Of a stretch of DNA of 64,000 nucleotides, positions 1-12,900 are shown piece by piece. The translations under genes and the position numbers were made by a program. The DNA comes from Saxidomus purpurata. Taxonomy: Eukaryota > Mollusca > Bivalvia > Venerida > Veneridae. Positions within the stretch are counted from its first letter, which is position 1; every line of letters begins with the position of its first letter. The notes under the pieces were generated by a model, which searched no databases, had not been told where the DNA came from, and saw only the letters and a list, made by a program, of their open reading frames with translations. Location of the stretch: contig JAFMSR010000007.1 in NCBI GenBank assembly GCA_022818135.1, positions 7,067,321 to 7,131,320 on the forward strand, written 5' to 3'.

Positions 1-2477
1 CATTAAAGGTCTTCAATCTAGTTGTCGAGGATTTTCGGCACTATTGAAGATAGGAATTAACGGTTTGTTTTAAAACTCTAACAATAATGAAGTCACACTG
101 TTGATTTATATACATGCATTATGTTCTTATATATGTCCCGTGTGCATTCCATGGACACGGGTCTTGGGAATTGATATAATGTCGATGGAACGTTTTTTAA
201 ATCAGATTAATATGTTACTATTTGTGAAAATAATTTCGAATACTTGAGCCATGAGTCTAACACCATAAAAAATTGTAGATTTCTACAAGTATATAAGATA
301 CTAGTGTGTCATAGAAAAATGACTGCTTTCAATGTTAACACATTTCATTCTTTTAAAAAAAAAAACGAAGCAAAAAAAAAATGTTTTGTCAAGTGGTATT
401 TTCACCCTTTTATTTCCCTTTTCAAAAATACATTGATTAATCTGACTATATTGATTAAATATTAACATAAACTTCAAGTGGCACCGATCCACCAGCGTCC
501 GGGCCTCAAGATCGGATTGAAAAAGTAACCGCATTTTATTCTACAGCCGCCTGCATTTTGCCTGTATCGTGCAACATGCTGATCTCAACAGAATGTTTGA
601 CAACCTTGTTAACAATATTAAAGCCTGGCTTCTCAGATGCTATTAATGCATCATAGATAATTATAAAACACTTTTATATCTCAGGATACGTGTGCAAGTT
701 CTGGAGAGCTTCCAAGCAACTGAGCAAAAATCTCGTTCATCAAACGCTTGTAAAGTAGGGACGTAAGGAGGTAAGGGAATAAATTAAGGCTGACATATTT
801 TTGTGCTCTTGTGACCCAAATATTTTTTGCTGGCATTTGTTGTGTATATCCGGAATTACATTGTGAATGTAAGCATGCCCTTATTCTACATTTGCTACTT
901 TTATGTTGACTCGACTATATAAACATTTCTGATACCCGAGTTTCAGACAATCCTTCTTTAGGTACGCATCCATAAAGGTCGAGCCTACTGTTGGGTCCTT
1001 TTATCTCAAAAATTTTAGGTAGCTTGTAACAAAAGTTTGGCTTAGAACATTCAATAAGCTCATTTAAGCCTATGATTTAATAAAAATATTGAATTTTAAC
1101 TAACAAGTGAAAGAAAAGAGATTTTATGCATTTAGATATACATGTAATTTTGTCTTAGCTCTTTTACTTGTTTTCTTCTCAGCAAAACGAAAATAAAATA
1201 TACATCGGTTTGCAAAAGCCATAACTGTGAATTATTTCGGATACGACTTACTTCGACTAAACAGTACAGGTACATGAATATAACTATAACGCCCTAGTTA
1301 TCAGGTATGAGCTAAACTTCTGGATTCTTTAAAATATGATTATCAAAACTGCAATCACTCTCAAGGTGAAGTAATCAGTGTGTACGATCTACCAGAGTGC
1401 GAGCAGAGATATTTAGATGATCTGGTAGTTTATACGTAACGTGATTTACATGCATGTTTTATCTATATGAAACATACGCATTGTCAATTGAAGATTACAT
1501 AATCTACACGTAGTTATTGAAACCAAGTTATGTGATTGAACGGTTGCATCCTGGTAGATTAGAAAGCAGTACAATGAAACGTTATTTTCTTGTTTGTAGT
1601 AAGATTCCGCTTGCTTTGAAGTATAAAATGAAATCTCAAATATAAACAAAACGGCGGACTGAATAGTCACAGTTTACCTTGAACCACACCAAGATGGTCG
1701 CCTATCGTTGAAAAAGTACTAAGACTTAGATATTATAAACTTTTGATGCCACTTCGCTTTTCCTAAATTAACTGTCCATCAAGATTGTTCACAGGAAGCT
1801 AGTTAAATGTGACCTGGTTTCTATAGATCCTTTCTGTAGATCTATTTCTGTAGATGATTAAGGTGAACATTCTCACCAAGTTTCAAGCTGTTTAGGGCTA
1901 CTTAAGACTTCACAAGTATTCTTTCTATTTAACTCGGTGGTCAAGTTTTCAACTTTCGACCACTACAGACAAACTATCTGACCACTATTTTATGACAATG
2001 CATGGTGCATTCACCATTCCTAAGAGGTCCCCTTTCAATTCGTTTTTATCAAAAAAATAGCCACGAATTTTTTTTTCAGTTTCATACTGTGCTAGAATTC
2101 TGTTCACTATTTCTGTTCATGATTTCTGTAAATGCCATTTCATATTATTTCCCCTGACCAGTGTTACTAAACTAGTCGCAAGTCCAGTCACCTGATATGT
2201 ACAATGTGGCGTCTGCGACCAGTGCAGACCATGAACAGTCCACACAGAACGCACACATCTGCACTGTTAACTAGTCAGTCAATAGATTTGCACTGAACGC
2301 CCCTAAAAGCTACTACTGGTACTGTCCAAAGTAAAAAGTAATTGTCGTATTCTAGGCTAGTCTAAACGTGTTATGTACTGACGCACCCTTCATATAATCA
2401 CTTAAATATGTAGCAGAGATAAAAAGCAGTAAACTTTTAAATATTGAATTATTGTTGTTGTTTTATGAGTTTAATGT
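1..2477. other. AT-rich non-coding stretch, presumed MMP intron 2 (left part)
   Basis: I see no convincing coding exon, RNA gene or ordered repeat here on either strand. The open frames are short and have no recognisable motif. Because MMP exon 2 (9710-9984) reads right to left and ends in a good splice donor, everything left of it is most simply intron 2, but the acceptor exon was not found in this window. Confidence 0.4.
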
Positions 2478-2651
2478 ACAGGCGGGTATATTACACTACG
2501 TTCAGTAAACTTATTTAAAACAGTACTAGACTCATATTTTCCGTAAGAAACTGCCAGCTTTCTTACATATAAGGAGACATATTCGGTGTCAGGCCTCGAA
2601 CCTTTGACCCTCAATCTATGCGACGTTACAGTTACTTTATGTCAGCTACTA
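2478..2651 (-). repeat. tRNA-derived SINE copy (family A)
   Basis: This is a degraded copy of a dispersed element seen repeatedly in the window. On the plus strand it reads 'acaggcggg', then 'agtactagac', then 'cctcgaacctttgaccctca', then 'gtcagctacta'. On the minus strand this becomes a tRNA-like head, with a pol III A-box-like segment followed by a B-box-like GGTTCGAGG, and a unique tail. The best copies for comparison are at 7633-7813 and 41181-41342. Confidence 0.55.
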
Positions 2652-4835
2652 GAATATGGGATATGCTTCAGTACATACTCCTCGCTGCATTCTAACTTTT
2701 CCTATGTTCAAGATAATGGGCGTGTTTCGTTTTAAATAGAGATGCAAATACAGTGTGATGACTTAACTGGAAATCATGATACAGAAATGAAGTCATTACA
2801 GTTGATAAATGAATACTGAAAATAACAGCATTACCCTCTTATTATAAATGGTTTTGCACGAACGAAATAAATTTGGAAGCCTAGAGTAGACCTAGCCTTG
2901 ATCCTGTACCGGTACAAGAGTGGTAATTATGTGTCTAATAATTGCTCCAAACACAATCATACTCGTTGCATGTTGCCAGTTATTTGCACAGGTGAGTACC
3001 CCTCCGAGTTATGTATTCCTCCGAGTTATGTATTAAGTGTTTCTTATGCTTTCTGAAAACATTTCAGTACATGATATAAGTATACTGTTAAAACTCACGA
3101 AGCTATCCCTATACGTATTGGAAGTTGTATAGACAAATGACAAAAGAATGGATGGAATTGCATCACAAACGGAAACATTTTGCAGCGTGTCCATCGCTTT
3201 GGGTGGTACATCTAATTAGATTTTCATTTCTCGTGGATTATAGCCCGTTCCAATTGCACTTCAGTTGTTTTTACAGACGGGTGGGTAGGAATTTACAGCA
3301 AAATTCAGGCGGACGGGATAGCTTATAGGGGAATTTTGGTTCAGCCAGTAACGTTACAGACACACCCCATTTCACCAAGTGACAAAGCGGTTCTACCAGT
3401 TTGCAATGTACAAACTCTGAAACTGTAGTAAACTCTACATTGTAAAATGTATTAAATATTTTGATTGGTGTAAATATCTGTATTTTGCCAGGTTTATTAT
3501 ACAGAGTAGAGGACACGTCTCGGTTATTTTACAAGGTAATGTTTCGAAACTAATTGATGTAACTATAGCTTTTGGTTTTTGTAAGCGAGGCGTCCTGGAT
3601 CCACTTCGAAATATTTTACGACGATTTTGAGAGCAATTCACATTCCAAGAGAACTGAAGTTTCCGCGTTGTAGTTTATTTCATAGCATATCACTTTACAC
3701 ACAACCTGCATTGGCTTTAAAATTTGATTGAATTAACAGCAGATGTAATCTCATAATTTGTAGTAAACTTCATTCCATTGTGTGTTAACTAAAGAAGTGC
3801 TGCGTTTTCGCATATGATCAAAACATTAAGGGATTTTGAGTTTAAAAATATTACACCTGGTGTCTCAATAAAGTTATCGCCTCACCGCTGCTTTTAATTT
3901 TCTTCAGAACTGTTCCTGATTTTATAAATGACTTAAGTGTCTGCTTCATAGGCTTGTTTGTTTTCGCCCAAGCTTCTAGGGATATTTTAATTCAGTTAAA
4001 AAAAAATTAACGCAACTCAAACATGGGAAACTGAAACCGGCAATATTTTATTGTAATTATTTATCAGTCCTGTTAAAGCACATTTGAAAAAAAATCCATT
4101 TCGTAGTCAAAGCTATACATGCATAACATCTTACATTAAAGTATACATGTTTATATGTGCATGGATTTTAGAGTTTGAAGCCAATTGACATGATGACAAC
4201 TTCAATTGTTCTAAATCCGGAGCGCGGAAATGAAACACTATAGATTTAATATGACCAGGAAACAAGTAAAGCTTGCTGTTTGCTGGCATCCGGCAGATTA
4301 CGTTTCTTCATTGTTCAGGCTTTAGTGACTAAACTTAAACAATTATATCCGTATGAAATCAATTACGTCTCTCTTAGTTTCTATGAAAGGTCATATTGAA
4401 ATACTTTATTTGGTGCTTTAATGGTGTTTATTGTATATAAGGTATGGACCAATGTGTGATGAAAGACTATATATGTATAAGTTGTATTTTTGTTCGTCGT
4501 GTGTCCGTTAGGTGGCAGCACAGGTTCATCAAGGACCAACACAAAAATGTGCTCAAAGATGAGCTCACTACTGTACGAATATGAGTTCCCTTACTGAAAC
4601 ATTTACCAAGCACTGAGTCAATCTGATCTTTTAAACTAAGAAGACTTTTCAACTAATAAGGATTAAGTCATTCAAAACGAAACGACCCTTTTCACGAACG
4701 CCATGATGACCATCTGCTACCGAAAGAAGAAGAACAACAACAACCAACATTCTATAAAACAAAACAAAATGAAGCGGTTATTTAATGTTGCATCGCTGTA
4801 TGTCAGTCTATATTCCCATAGTGCAATTGTCTTCA
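2652..4835. other. Non-coding stretch with a short tandem duplication
   Basis: No gene was recognised. A 16-bp unit, 'cctccgagttatgtatt', is duplicated in tandem near 3000-3035. The rest is AT-rich and lacks motifs that I can name. Confidence 0.4.
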
Positions 4836-5072
4836 TTATAACAGGTTGTTGCCCTGTCCAAGAATGTTGGCAAGTTGTGACTTATCCATCCACGCAGGTT
4901 TCTGTAGTCCCAGAATGCACTTGTCCTCATTCAAGCAGGTTGTGATGATTTCTATTACATCGCAACCCAGCTGAACAAGGTCAAGGACATACAAATAGTT
5001 GTTTTGCGTCTTCACTGTTTCTGTTATCTTTCCTTCCATATGTGTCATTTTAATGAAGTTTGCACCGGTCCT
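4836..5072 (-). pseudogene. Orphan coding-like open frame, unknown family
   Basis: The minus strand is open from just after a TAA (about 5075) to a TAA at 4836, giving 78 codons. It has balanced, protein-like composition, including VLDLVQLGCDVIEIITTCLN and LANILGQGNNLL. The first ATG is at 5048, but eight plausible codons precede it, so this may be an internal exon or a fragment of a mobile-element protein. No family was recognised. There is no clear splice donor before the stop, which favours a decayed fragment. It lies in the presumed MMP intron 2 on the same strand but shows no MMP motif. Confidence 0.35.
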
Positions 5073-7632
5073 TTAGTGTGCCCATGCAGTCGCCTGTGCA
5101 TGCCGAACGTCAGGTATACTTCCTGCTGCTTCATTCTGACGGGTTATCAACATTTTCTCCTGTTTATTTTTAGATGTTCGGGAACCATATATAGTCAATT
5201 CGAAACACACATCTCCTTGAGCTGATCCACAGTTCATGTATGGTTGGAAACGGTAGAAAGACAGGAAATAAGGACCTCAGTTTAGACACCCTATAAGTAC
5301 AGACTAAAAGCAAACCGTAGAAAAAAACACAAGCGAAGTGGTTAAATTGTGTTGATAAAGGTTTCAGCTTTATCCCAAGAGCAAACAAAACCAAACTTGT
5401 GTAAAATCCCCTTGTCGTCAAACCTCTTTAACGTTCGATTCCCTACTCAAAGTACTGGCCTAGTTCCAAGATCTTTTAACTGTGACCTGATCGAATCTTC
5501 TCAAGGCTAATTATATTTGTAAACTACCAAGAAGAATTTTCACATGGAGAAACAAAACTAGAGCACTAAAACTAATTCAACAAGATCACAAGAAAGATCA
5601 AAACTTCCCTAGCAAACCAGATATCAAACAGACATTGAAAAATTCAAACTGATGCAGCTGAAACATTTTTTGATGCATTTTTCTCAAAATTAACAAAGGA
5701 AATGCAAATCGACCCTGATCTTTTGTTTAGTTTGTATCAAAACAATGCACCGGCTTAAAGTTTAAGCACGATTTATCGCCGCCCACAAAGAAGGCAAAAA
5801 GTACGAAACAGATCCAAGATACTGGAAGAAAAATGAAAGCAAATGCAAGCGAAAGAAGCAAATCGGCAAAATTCGAATACTTGAACGCGCCGCTAAGCTC
5901 AACCGGAAGTGACACAGTTCAAACCCTATTTAATGAGAAAACGAAGACACATTTATCCATGTACAATGAAACTTAATTCCAAAAGCTACAACATTAAACA
6001 TGCATCCGTTCTCACAAAGATCCTGAAAATGAAATACAAACCAGCCGACTTTTCATCAAACGACACTTCCTTGTTTTAATGACAACCAGATGTGTGCTGC
6101 CACCTACCGTCACAATGACCTACATGTCAACAAGTGTGTGCAAAATATGAAATATAAGATGTAAACGACGCGTTTTAATATCCTCAGCAGCTACAAGAGC
6201 CTCGTTTCCATTGGCTAATTGATTAAAACCTTCAAGGATTCTCGTTTGGTATTTTGAGGATCTGACAGAGGGCTAACTGAATTTAAAATCAAAACAATGT
6301 AAATGTAAAACTTAGATCGATTCATGTTCGTGCTCTAACATCTTTAAGTTTTTCCATATGGTTTCTATCAAGAGTTCAGATTTTAGATTTGCATATTTTT
6401 GCATAAGATAGACATCTTTCAAAATCTTAATCGACAGAAACATGTAAATGCCTCAAAGAGAAATTCTTAATCTCTGAACAGACAGCACCAACTTGATGTT
6501 AGTCTTCATTGGTGAGCAACACTTATATAACACCAAACTTCAAGAGATAATAAAATTGAACAATGTAAAACTTGTTTTGTTGTTTATATCAGATCTTCCT
6601 ACGCTACCTGTTATTGTTGTTTGTTATTATTATTTGCGCACGAAAGATAACAATGACTGCTTCAAAGGGCAGAACAAACTATTTTAACCCTTTTAACACG
6701 TGTATTTAGGATAGGCCGCTCCGAGGATGATCCTAAGATTTGTAACATTGATAATGAGCTAGGTCAACCCCATTTTGTACCCAATAGCAATTTAAGGAAC
6801 TTTGATGAAACGTACTTTGGAGAAAATCTTGAACTTAGGATCGAATTTTGTCTTAGGAACTTTTATTCACGCCCTTCTGGTTCGACTCTTACTGGACGGC
6901 AACTACACACATAAGGACGTGTTAACTATCAAAGAAAGGGGTTAAGTGATTGAAATACCACAGGCCAAGTATATATACTGAGGTATTGTAATATGCATTG
7001 AATATGACATAGGTTAAGATTAATTATTAAAATAACTAAATGCATGTTATCTTAAAACACGAGGTATATTTAAAGTTAGATATTTGTGAGATCAGGGCCT
7101 CTGTCGCAAATAACTGCGAGCCACTTCGACTTGAATCATGAGTTTCCGGATCACGAGGAGATATGTATCCCGGTCCTCATCATTACACGTCTACAAGCTG
7201 GTATCCGGTATCCGACATCCCGGAATTTAAGTATCTATAAAGATCTTCAATTGTAATTATATTGTAAACCCTGCGAACAAGGAACTTGGGGCTATTGTTT
7301 AGCTAAGATAGGGAAATTTTTCGAGAGCCTTCTTAAAACTGACACTGATTGCATCATTGTTGTCGTTTCCGTTTTTAATTGTTTTCCATAATTTTTCGTC
7401 ATACTTTCTATAGCTAATTGTTCCAGATTTTAAGAAAAGGCTAGCATTGTCGGTAGTAGAGAATGGCTCGTGAATGAAACTCATTTTTTTACAATCGGAT
7501 TGACCTCGGAATTTCTAATGCTTGAAAGCCTGAATGTGCACTTTCGGTCTTATGATCAGAGAGTACATACACGTAATTGTTGATGTTGTATGGGTTAAGT
7601 TAATGCCCGTTGCAACCGTTTTTCATGTGTAC
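5073..7632. other. Non-coding stretch with a Lys-rich decayed frame
   Basis: No intact gene. The plus strand around 5770-5910 reads as a Lys/Arg-rich open frame (for example KKYETDPRYWKKNESK) that ends at a stop. It may be a remnant of a mobile-element ORF, but I cannot assign it. The remainder is AT-rich with nothing recognisable. Confidence 0.3.
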
Positions 7633-7813
7633 ATGCAGGCGGGTAGTTTACTTAACTATCGTTCCTCTGAAGGACCAATACTAGACCCATATCCTCTGCT
7701 AACTTTCTCACATAAAGAGTCATGGTCAGTAGCGGGGCTTGAACCGATGTCCCTCGCTCAACGAGAGGCTTCAGTTATTTCACGTCAGCGACTCTAACCA
7801 TCTGACCATTCCG
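7633..7813 (-). repeat. tRNA-derived SINE copy (family A)
   Basis: This is one of the clearest copies. Read on the minus strand it has a tRNA-like head: an A-box-like TGGTTAGAGTCGC near 7800 and a B-box-like GGTTCAAGCCCC near 7740. A non-tRNA body follows and ends at 'ctacccgcctgca'. The plus strand carries the body words 'ggaccaatactagaccc' and 'aagagtcatggtcagtagc', which recur at 41181-41342 and 31789-32005. No A-rich tail or target duplication was confirmed. Confidence 0.65.
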
Positions 7814-8201
7814 TATACTGAATGTTATACATATATAATTATATACTTTAAACCGTTTCAAGCCAGCAGATAAAGGAAGAAACGCCTGTTATCTAACAAA
7901 ATATAAAATAATAGAAGCGTGTGCAGTTTTTGTTATTTCAAATATATATGTATGGGTAAATTCAAGTTTTCTGGCCTCAAGAGAACCCGCAAATCTTTAT
8001 ATATTACTGGTTTATCATAGTTTAAATTCTCTTTTCCGACATGTAGACTTATGTAAAAAAATCAACATTGTTAACCCGTGGGCCGACTGAGTAATCAAAG
8101 GTAAGTATATCCAGTAATGAAAATTGCAACAAAATAAACATTAAGAATTATGAGCGCTGCACCGTTACTATAGTGCCTGCTAAATCAATCAATACAGACA
8201 A
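7814..8201. other. Non-coding spacer
   Basis: AT-rich; nothing recognised between the SINE copy and the 15-bp minisatellite. Confidence 0.4.
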
Positions 8202-8339
8202 AAACACTCACTCCAGAAACACTCACTCCAGAAACACTCACTCCAGAAACACTTACTCCAGAAACACTCACTCCAGAAACACTCACTCCAGAAACACTCA
8301 CTCCAGAAACACTCACTCCGGAAACACTTACTCCAGAAA
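8202..8339. repeat. 15-bp minisatellite, about nine copies
   Basis: The unit AAACACTCACTCCAG is repeated head to tail about 9.2 times, with only C/T changes (actcac/acttac) and one A/G change. Because 15 is divisible by three, the plus strand stays open and encodes a repeating NTHSR pentapeptide. There is no other evidence that it is translated. Confidence 0.92.
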
Positions 8340-9709
8340 AGTATCCTCGCATTCAAAAAATACAAAAAACATGAATTTTTCCCTCAAACTACAGATGCAG
8401 GCACTCTCATAAATTTGCCTTTATCTTTTACAAAACGATCAATCTTTCAATATGCCGTCCCGCCTTTTTATGTATTATTTGTACAACAGTCGTTTTTTTT
8501 GTAACAAAGTTGAAATATTTTCTATAAAATGTCCTTTCAGCGAAACTTATTTGGGTTCGAGGGTTTTCGTATGAATACAAAAATCAAAGTACTGAAGTAC
8601 TCAAAGGCGGTCGCGTGTGCATACTGGCTTTAAAAAGAAACATTTTAATCCAGTCACTTTGGCCAATAATCTACAAATTCAATTATTTGCATGATGCGCT
8701 GACTTACTTCACCAGAAAAAATATTTTCGTACATGAAATTCTATTTTCGGAACAAAAACTATTTGCGTGTATCTCTTCGCTCAGTTTAATGGGAGATATG
8801 GCTATATTTAAACTTATTAGGATGTCATGAAAATTTTACCACCACTGCCGGCGGTCCGTCAGATCTTTAATGGCAAGTTACGTTATAAACTTAACGTATG
8901 CGCCATTGTGGTGCACATAATACGTCAAGTATAAATTAAAACTGTTTTTCGGTGAGGAAACGACGAACTGCACTATGTGCATTAATCACTTGCAAAAGTA
9001 AGATTTGGTCACAGTCTTGATGACTTTGTTGACTGTTGATCAAGTTGTATTGAGGGGGACACAGTAAACTGCGCAGTGAATTATGAATACTAATAGTATC
9101 TTTATAAACTGCCGTCTTGTGAAATTTTATGCAACCACTCGAGATGCAAGTATTGTTTCACCCTTGTTTATTGTACTCATTCAATGTTAAGATGCAAACA
9201 ATATGTAAACAGGAAGAGAATGTTTACAATTATAATGTGGTTGATGAAACAACAACTTTCAAGGTGTGACCAATTAGATGACGATTGATGAGTGAGTGAT
9301 GAGTGATGATTTGTGTCGGTCGATTTTACGTTATCAAAAGTATTTTGTTGTTTTTTTTTGTTTGGGAGGGGTTGGGATTAAGGTGGACTGTGTGATGATT
9401 TCTGGCGAAGACTCGGGATCATGTGTGGTGTTGAGATCGGGGTAACGTTTATTAATAAATGCTCAGTTTTTATATGAAAATTGTGACGATTTTAGAAAGG
9501 TATAATGAGACTGTATTTTTAGTCTTCACAGGAGATAACTGAAAACTACGAACAAAAGTATCAAACGTTGAAAGAGTAAGAAAGAGTTGGCTAAACGTGA
9601 CATTCCTGATACTATTGAACAACGCAACATGACAGTATAATAAAAAAAATCGCGCCTTTAAAGGGTATAAATTATGTTTCTTCAGGTTTAACAGTTATAA
9701 AATTCTTAC
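8340..9709. other. Non-coding stretch next to MMP exon 2
   Basis: Presumed start of MMP intron 2, to be read leftwards from 9709. It holds a small GATGA-type simple repeat near 9280-9315. No catalytic-domain exon (HExxHxxGxxH) could be found on the minus strand. Confidence 0.45.
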
Positions 9710-9984
9710 TTATACGTAAGATCATTCTTCTCCCACTTGGACGGTGCCGTGACGTATCTTTTCCGTCGACGTCGTGTCAATGGCGTGTCAATTTCATCTT
9801 TAACGCCGCACCTAGGCTTTTTAAGTAATTCAAGTGTCCGTCTATCTACTACTCCTGTTTCTGGTATATGGGCATATCTTTGTAGTCTTTTTATAGCTGC
9901 AACGTAAACTTCCTTCGACGTTAAACCCGCAGGCCCAGTTTCCGTGCTAGCGTCAGTGAGGTATCCAAATTCTGCAAGATAATG
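9710..9984 (-). CDS. Matrix metalloproteinase exon 2: prodomain, cysteine switch, furin site, catalytic start
   Basis: This is a 275-bp exon of a zinc-dependent matrix metalloproteinase (MMP), an extracellular protease. It begins after a TTTCAG acceptor (AG at 9985-9986) and ends at a GTAAGA donor (GT at 9709-9708), in phase 2. The frame encodes HYLAEFGYL, then AIKRLQRYAHIPETGVVD, which is the peptidoglycan-binding-like prodomain helix region. Next is the cysteine switch PRCGVKD (9796-9816), whose Cys keeps the zymogen inactive by holding the catalytic zinc. A furin site RRRRKR follows (9757-9774), then YVTAPSKWEKNDLTY, the usual start of the catalytic domain. The furin site predicts activation in the secretory pathway, as in membrane-type and stromelysin-3-like MMPs. 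The subtype cannot be decided without the missing exons. No stops or frameshifts are present. Confidence 0.93.
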
Positions 9985-12900
9985 CTGAAATGAAAAAAGG
10001 AAAACGCTTAGTTTCGAAGCTGTCGGTGTTTACTACTAAGTAAAGGAAATTAGATGGTACGAAAATAATAATAAGATTTTTTTTCATTTTGTTCAACAAG
10101 TCGAAATTCAGTACAATTAATCATACTTAAAACACATACAACGATTTATTTCATTTAATATTTTACTTAAACTTTTCAGTTTTTGCCAAGCATTATTAAA
10201 CATTTCCCCCCGGAAGACAGTCCTCAGAGGAGCATGGAACTACAAGGCACCGTAAGATATCTCAATATAATGTAATTGGTATGTAACGAGGAAATTTAAT
10301 CTTATGCTAGGGGAAAACTTTCGACCCTATAATAGCTTCCCAGCATGCAACCAGGAGAATATTTGTACTGAGTATCAGCCACGTTACAGACAAGTTTGCA
10401 TATTTGTTAAATGTAAAATTGATGAATATTAACGCTTCTTAATGTACACGTTCGTATTCTGACTTTTGCAGGAACAATTTAGTACGCTATGTTACGTGTT
10501 TGTGATACAGATGGAAATTTTATGTCTATAGCTGATTGTGAATAACTGTGTCAATCTTATGTAAATTTGCCAAGCAAAAGGTCAAAATGAGAGTTTAACG
10601 TCTGAGGACTTCCGGGCAACCTGAAAAATTGACTATTGTCGATATAGACTACAGAACAAATTTGAATTCCATCTCTGATAAAATTCAGAACCGCTTCAGA
10701 ACAAAAATGATATAAGCAACACGTGCTTGTTCATAAATGTATTAGGTTGTGCCAGTTATAGTTTTATGTTAAATATACAGTTGAATCTGTGCTAATGGCT
10801 TACCTAATGAAACAACCACATGACGCATGATAACTGATCATTTTACATGGAATATACATGTTTTCAGCAGTCACTCTCTAAAAGCGGCCATTTTGAAGCA
10901 AGCATAGGCTCTTAAACATGTACCTTTATCATCACATTTACTTATATCCCTATCAATCACTTCAGTGTTATATACAGACCAGCGTGATTCAGCTCTGGTT
11001 ACATATGAATCGTGGTGTTTATAAACAGAACAAGAGAGGTGTGTTGATTATAAGCTACCCTGATCGACACCTAGAATCTGCTATCAGATTATCCTGGAAT
11101 CTTATCTTTTTCTTTGTGAAAATCGTACCATTATTTTGCAGGTCATTGCCTTTTTATTTAAAAAACACCACCTACTTCTGGGCAGTTAAAATTTGCTTTG
11201 AAAAAGTTCTCGATTTTCTATAAGTCTTCTTATAACTGTTTTATTATTTGCTATCTTTTCATGTAACCTGTACAATGAAAATACAGTGGAACCCCTATGA
11301 TGCAGCCCTACTGCAGAGTTAGATTCGATATTCATACAGCATGCATGATCAAAACAATTCACTAATTATGTTAATGGGACACTATTCGTGTAAAACTTGT
11401 CACATCACAGTATCTGTATTAAGTCCCTTACATTGCACACACTGACCCACTTTCTCTACGTATTAGGATACCCATAGACTGGCATTCAAACCTTACATTT
11501 ACTTCTTACTCAATTAACTCCATTTGCTGCCAAAGATGATCGAGACCTGTTAAAATAAAAGGCAGAAAGTATTTTGCTTGGAGTTTGTAGAGATATATTA
11601 TTATCTAGCCTGGTGGCGCGGCTAGGATACCCGAAATGTTGGAAGTTTCCTTTGTATGTTTTACAAGAAGTACCAAAATCCAGACATCAATCAAAGAATC
11701 GATTCGTGACTAAATGTTGTAAAATGCGTCTCGCCCCGTTGCTAGCTGCTATCAAATAACAACAATAAAGAGCAGCCTCTTGTAATCACAAAATAGACAG
11801 TAATATAAATATTATTCCGACTTTGGTAATTTAGTCAGAATATATGATATTAGGCTCGATATTTAATACACTTGCTTCGTTTTAGAATAGTAAAGTACGA
11901 TTTGCATTGACGTTTATAGGTTCCAGGATACATCAATCTGGTATGAGAAAAGACAGCGCTGGCGTCGTAGGTCTACGCTTTTAGCAAGAGATGTTTTTCT
12001 TTATTTGGAATAATGAATTTCATACGTTATCTAGCAATGCTTTCTAGTTGTGAGCAGGTTCGCTGGTATTAAAGAGTATAAATCAATAAGGCAAAACAGA
12101 ACATTTGAAGTATTTCCTTATTCAGTAGAAAATCTGTTTAATATTCTTCCTTGCATGTTTTAAGATGTTGACGATTCAAAATTTTCAATGGCCCTTCTCT
12201 GGAGATCCGAACCACTCACAATTGTCGGATCACTTGTTATCTAGTTAATTAAGGAAGCTGTCAGGCTATTTTATTCTGACATGTGATGGGCATTATGCAT
12301 TTTCAGGCACCAGAATGAAAGGGCTACCAGCTGTCGGTCCCTACCCTTAAAACATGGCAAACAAGATCAGTTCAAGACCTTTTTAGAGTGACATTGGAAA
12401 TAGTCTCTTAGTTTATAGTCGGGAGACCCGTTTAAAATAGGCTTGACAAATGACTTATCAACACATGGCTGACTATTGGTTCACTGAAACCGTAACCTGA
12501 CATAACCCATTAATGTATGACTATAGTGAAAGTATATAAACCAATAAAATACAGGTTGCTATAATCTTTAAAGATGTTGTACTTTAGTATAAGTGTCACA
12601 AACGGCTCAAATAGTAGGTCATGAGTTAGAATCCTATCGAAGGCGGACACCGGACGGTATGCAGAAACTTATTCTATATTCGGTAATGGGTTGATTTAAT
12701 AATCTATCACAACACTAAACCTATGGTGGCTTTTGGGAATCACTTCGGAAATATTTGAAATTGTACATTGTATCTATTATTCATTTGCTTCATGTAAAAA
12801 CATGATGTGTTTAGCATTAATACTATTTACTGATGTCCCTAGCGATAATTCGGCCGGCGGATACCAGACTGAAATGGAATCGTTAACGAAATAAGTAGGG

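Noticed and set aside
4500..6110. Inverted TGTGCTGCCACCTA words near 4508 and 6095 as ends of a transposon enclosing the orphan frame
   Set aside because: Only about 14 bp match, no target duplication was found and the match does not extend.
8173..8412. Frame encoding repeated NTHSR
   Set aside because: A by-product of the 15-bp minisatellite; no signal peptide, conserved flanks or splice sites support a protein.
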